Shown here piece after piece: positions 63,443-64,000 of a DNA stretch of 64,000 nt. The DNA is from Lampris incognitus (Eukaryota > Chordata > Actinopteri > Lampriformes > Lampridae): contig NC_079216.1 in NCBI RefSeq assembly GCF_029633865.1, forward strand, positions 63,185,506 through 63,249,505, given 5' to 3'. Within the stretch, counting starts at the first letter, position 1, and every line of letters begins with the position of its first letter. The position numbers and the translations under genes are program-made. A model generated the notes under the pieces. That model was not told the DNA's origin and did not search any database. It saw nothing but the letters and a program-made list of their open reading frames with translations.

Positions 63443-63730
63443 TTCGGGGGGCAGCCGGGACGCGAACCCGTACATCCCGCACTGCGGGAACCATCGCTAA
63501 CCGCTCGACTAAAGCGTCCGAGCCGTTAGCTAAGGGCTAACGCGTCTACTTATCATGCACGTTAACACTACCGCGGACGTACTTCCCCAAAGAGGCAGGG
63601 TAGTGTAACGTGCATGATAAGTAGACACGTTAGCCCCTGGTGACGAGTCAGATGCTTTGGTCGAGCGGTTAGCGATGGCTCCCGCAGTACGGCAAATACG
63701 TGTTCGCGTCCCGGCTGCGGCGGTTCCTGT
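63443..63730. repeat. Inverted pair of tRNA-like modules (long palindrome)
   Basis: The left arm (63443-63572) and right arm (63599-63730) are inverted copies around a 26-base centre. The inner 32 bases match almost perfectly (GTGCATGATAAGTAGAC at 63610-63626 and its complement at 63545-63561); outward similarity is about 75%. Each arm contains a tRNA-like unit with A-box-like T(A/G)GTCGAGCGG and B-box-like GTTCGCGTCCC, pointing outward. The left arm keeps the CGTTAGC/GCTAACG hairpin; in the right arm it has decayed. The arms are related to the 10819/40230/63020 modules but clearly diverged. Confidence 0.75.
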
Positions 63731-63783
63731 GGTTACCACCCCCCCCCCCCCGCGAATTAGCTAAAATATATAAATAGTGTAGG

Positions 63784-64000
63784 CAGTGGTTCTCAACCTT
63801 TTTGGGGTCCTGGACCCCCTGCGTATTTTTGATCTACCCTGAGGACCCCTCCATCTGATCTTGGGGAAGGGGGGTTGCAATTTGGTAGAAACTGCATTTT
63901 AAATTAGCATTTATTCACTCTTTGGGGTAAAAAGAGCTTTCAGTTGTAACGTAGGTATAGTTAACAAAACAGAATTCTTATGCAATATCTTGTAACAATG
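63784..64000 (+). mobile_element. hAT MITE, second copy, cut by the window edge
   Basis: Starts CAGTGGTTCTCAACC and is almost identical to the first 250 bases of the 62082 element, lacking its 41-bp internal duplication. The right end lies beyond the window, so the target-site duplication cannot be checked. Confidence 0.88.

Overview
The window looks like nuclear DNA from a teleost fish, probably a percomorph-type ray-finned fish. The evidence is the repeat content: tRNA-derived SINEs with heads and tails typical of fish genomes, L2/CR1-like and RTE-like LINEs, a Gypsy LTR element, Tc1, hAT, pogo and ISL2EU-type DNA transposons, and abundant (TG)n, (GA)n and (TATG)n arrays. I see no complete host protein-coding gene. 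Nearly every ORF with recognisable protein similarity belongs to a mobile element or to a retrocopy. All family names rest on motifs recognised by eye; no database search was possible.

Layout. 0.5-1.9 kb: an L2-like LINE split by a SINE with intact target-site duplications, next to an RTE-like LINE. 2.0-4.0 kb: a pogo/Tigger N-terminus and a three-exon Ulp1-like (C48) peptidase on the minus strand. 4.2-9.0 kb: a decayed Gypsy element (RNase H, integrase, polypurine tract, 3' LTR) abutting a 5'-truncated PABPC1-like retrocopy. 9.3-13.8 kb: an LTR-like block, a possible Harbinger fragment, a tRNA-like hairpin repeat, a twin-primed SINE, an RTE-like LINE, a Tc1 remnant and another SINE. 13.8-28.9 kb: mostly single-copy, non-coding sequence with a (GA)n tract, one SINE, a tandem duplication and a 0.4-kb foldback element; it may hold conserved regulatory DNA. 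29-36.7 kb: a hAT C-terminus, L2 LINEs, one candidate host exon, and an L2 nested inside a SINE. 38-40.4 kb: an ISL2EU-like transposon remnant (THAP transposase facing a YqaJ-like exon) with a solo LTR between them. 42-45.5 kb: an RTE-like LINE, a DD37E Tc1-like transposon ending in an inverted duplication, and SINEs. 49.5-50.5 kb: a (TATG)n array with a recurring unit. 50.5-61.6 kb: mostly unannotated single-copy sequence. 61.6-64 kb: a dense cluster of hAT MITEs, a SINE and tRNA-like modules, including an inverted pair.

There is no operon-like cooperation here. Autonomous elements (LINEs, hAT, ISL2EU, Tc1) plausibly mobilised the SINEs, MITEs and retrocopy. The least explained items are the hairpin plus tRNA-like module family (10.8, 40.2, 63.0 and 63.4-63.7 kb) and the recurrence of short perfect inverted duplications at element breakpoints.
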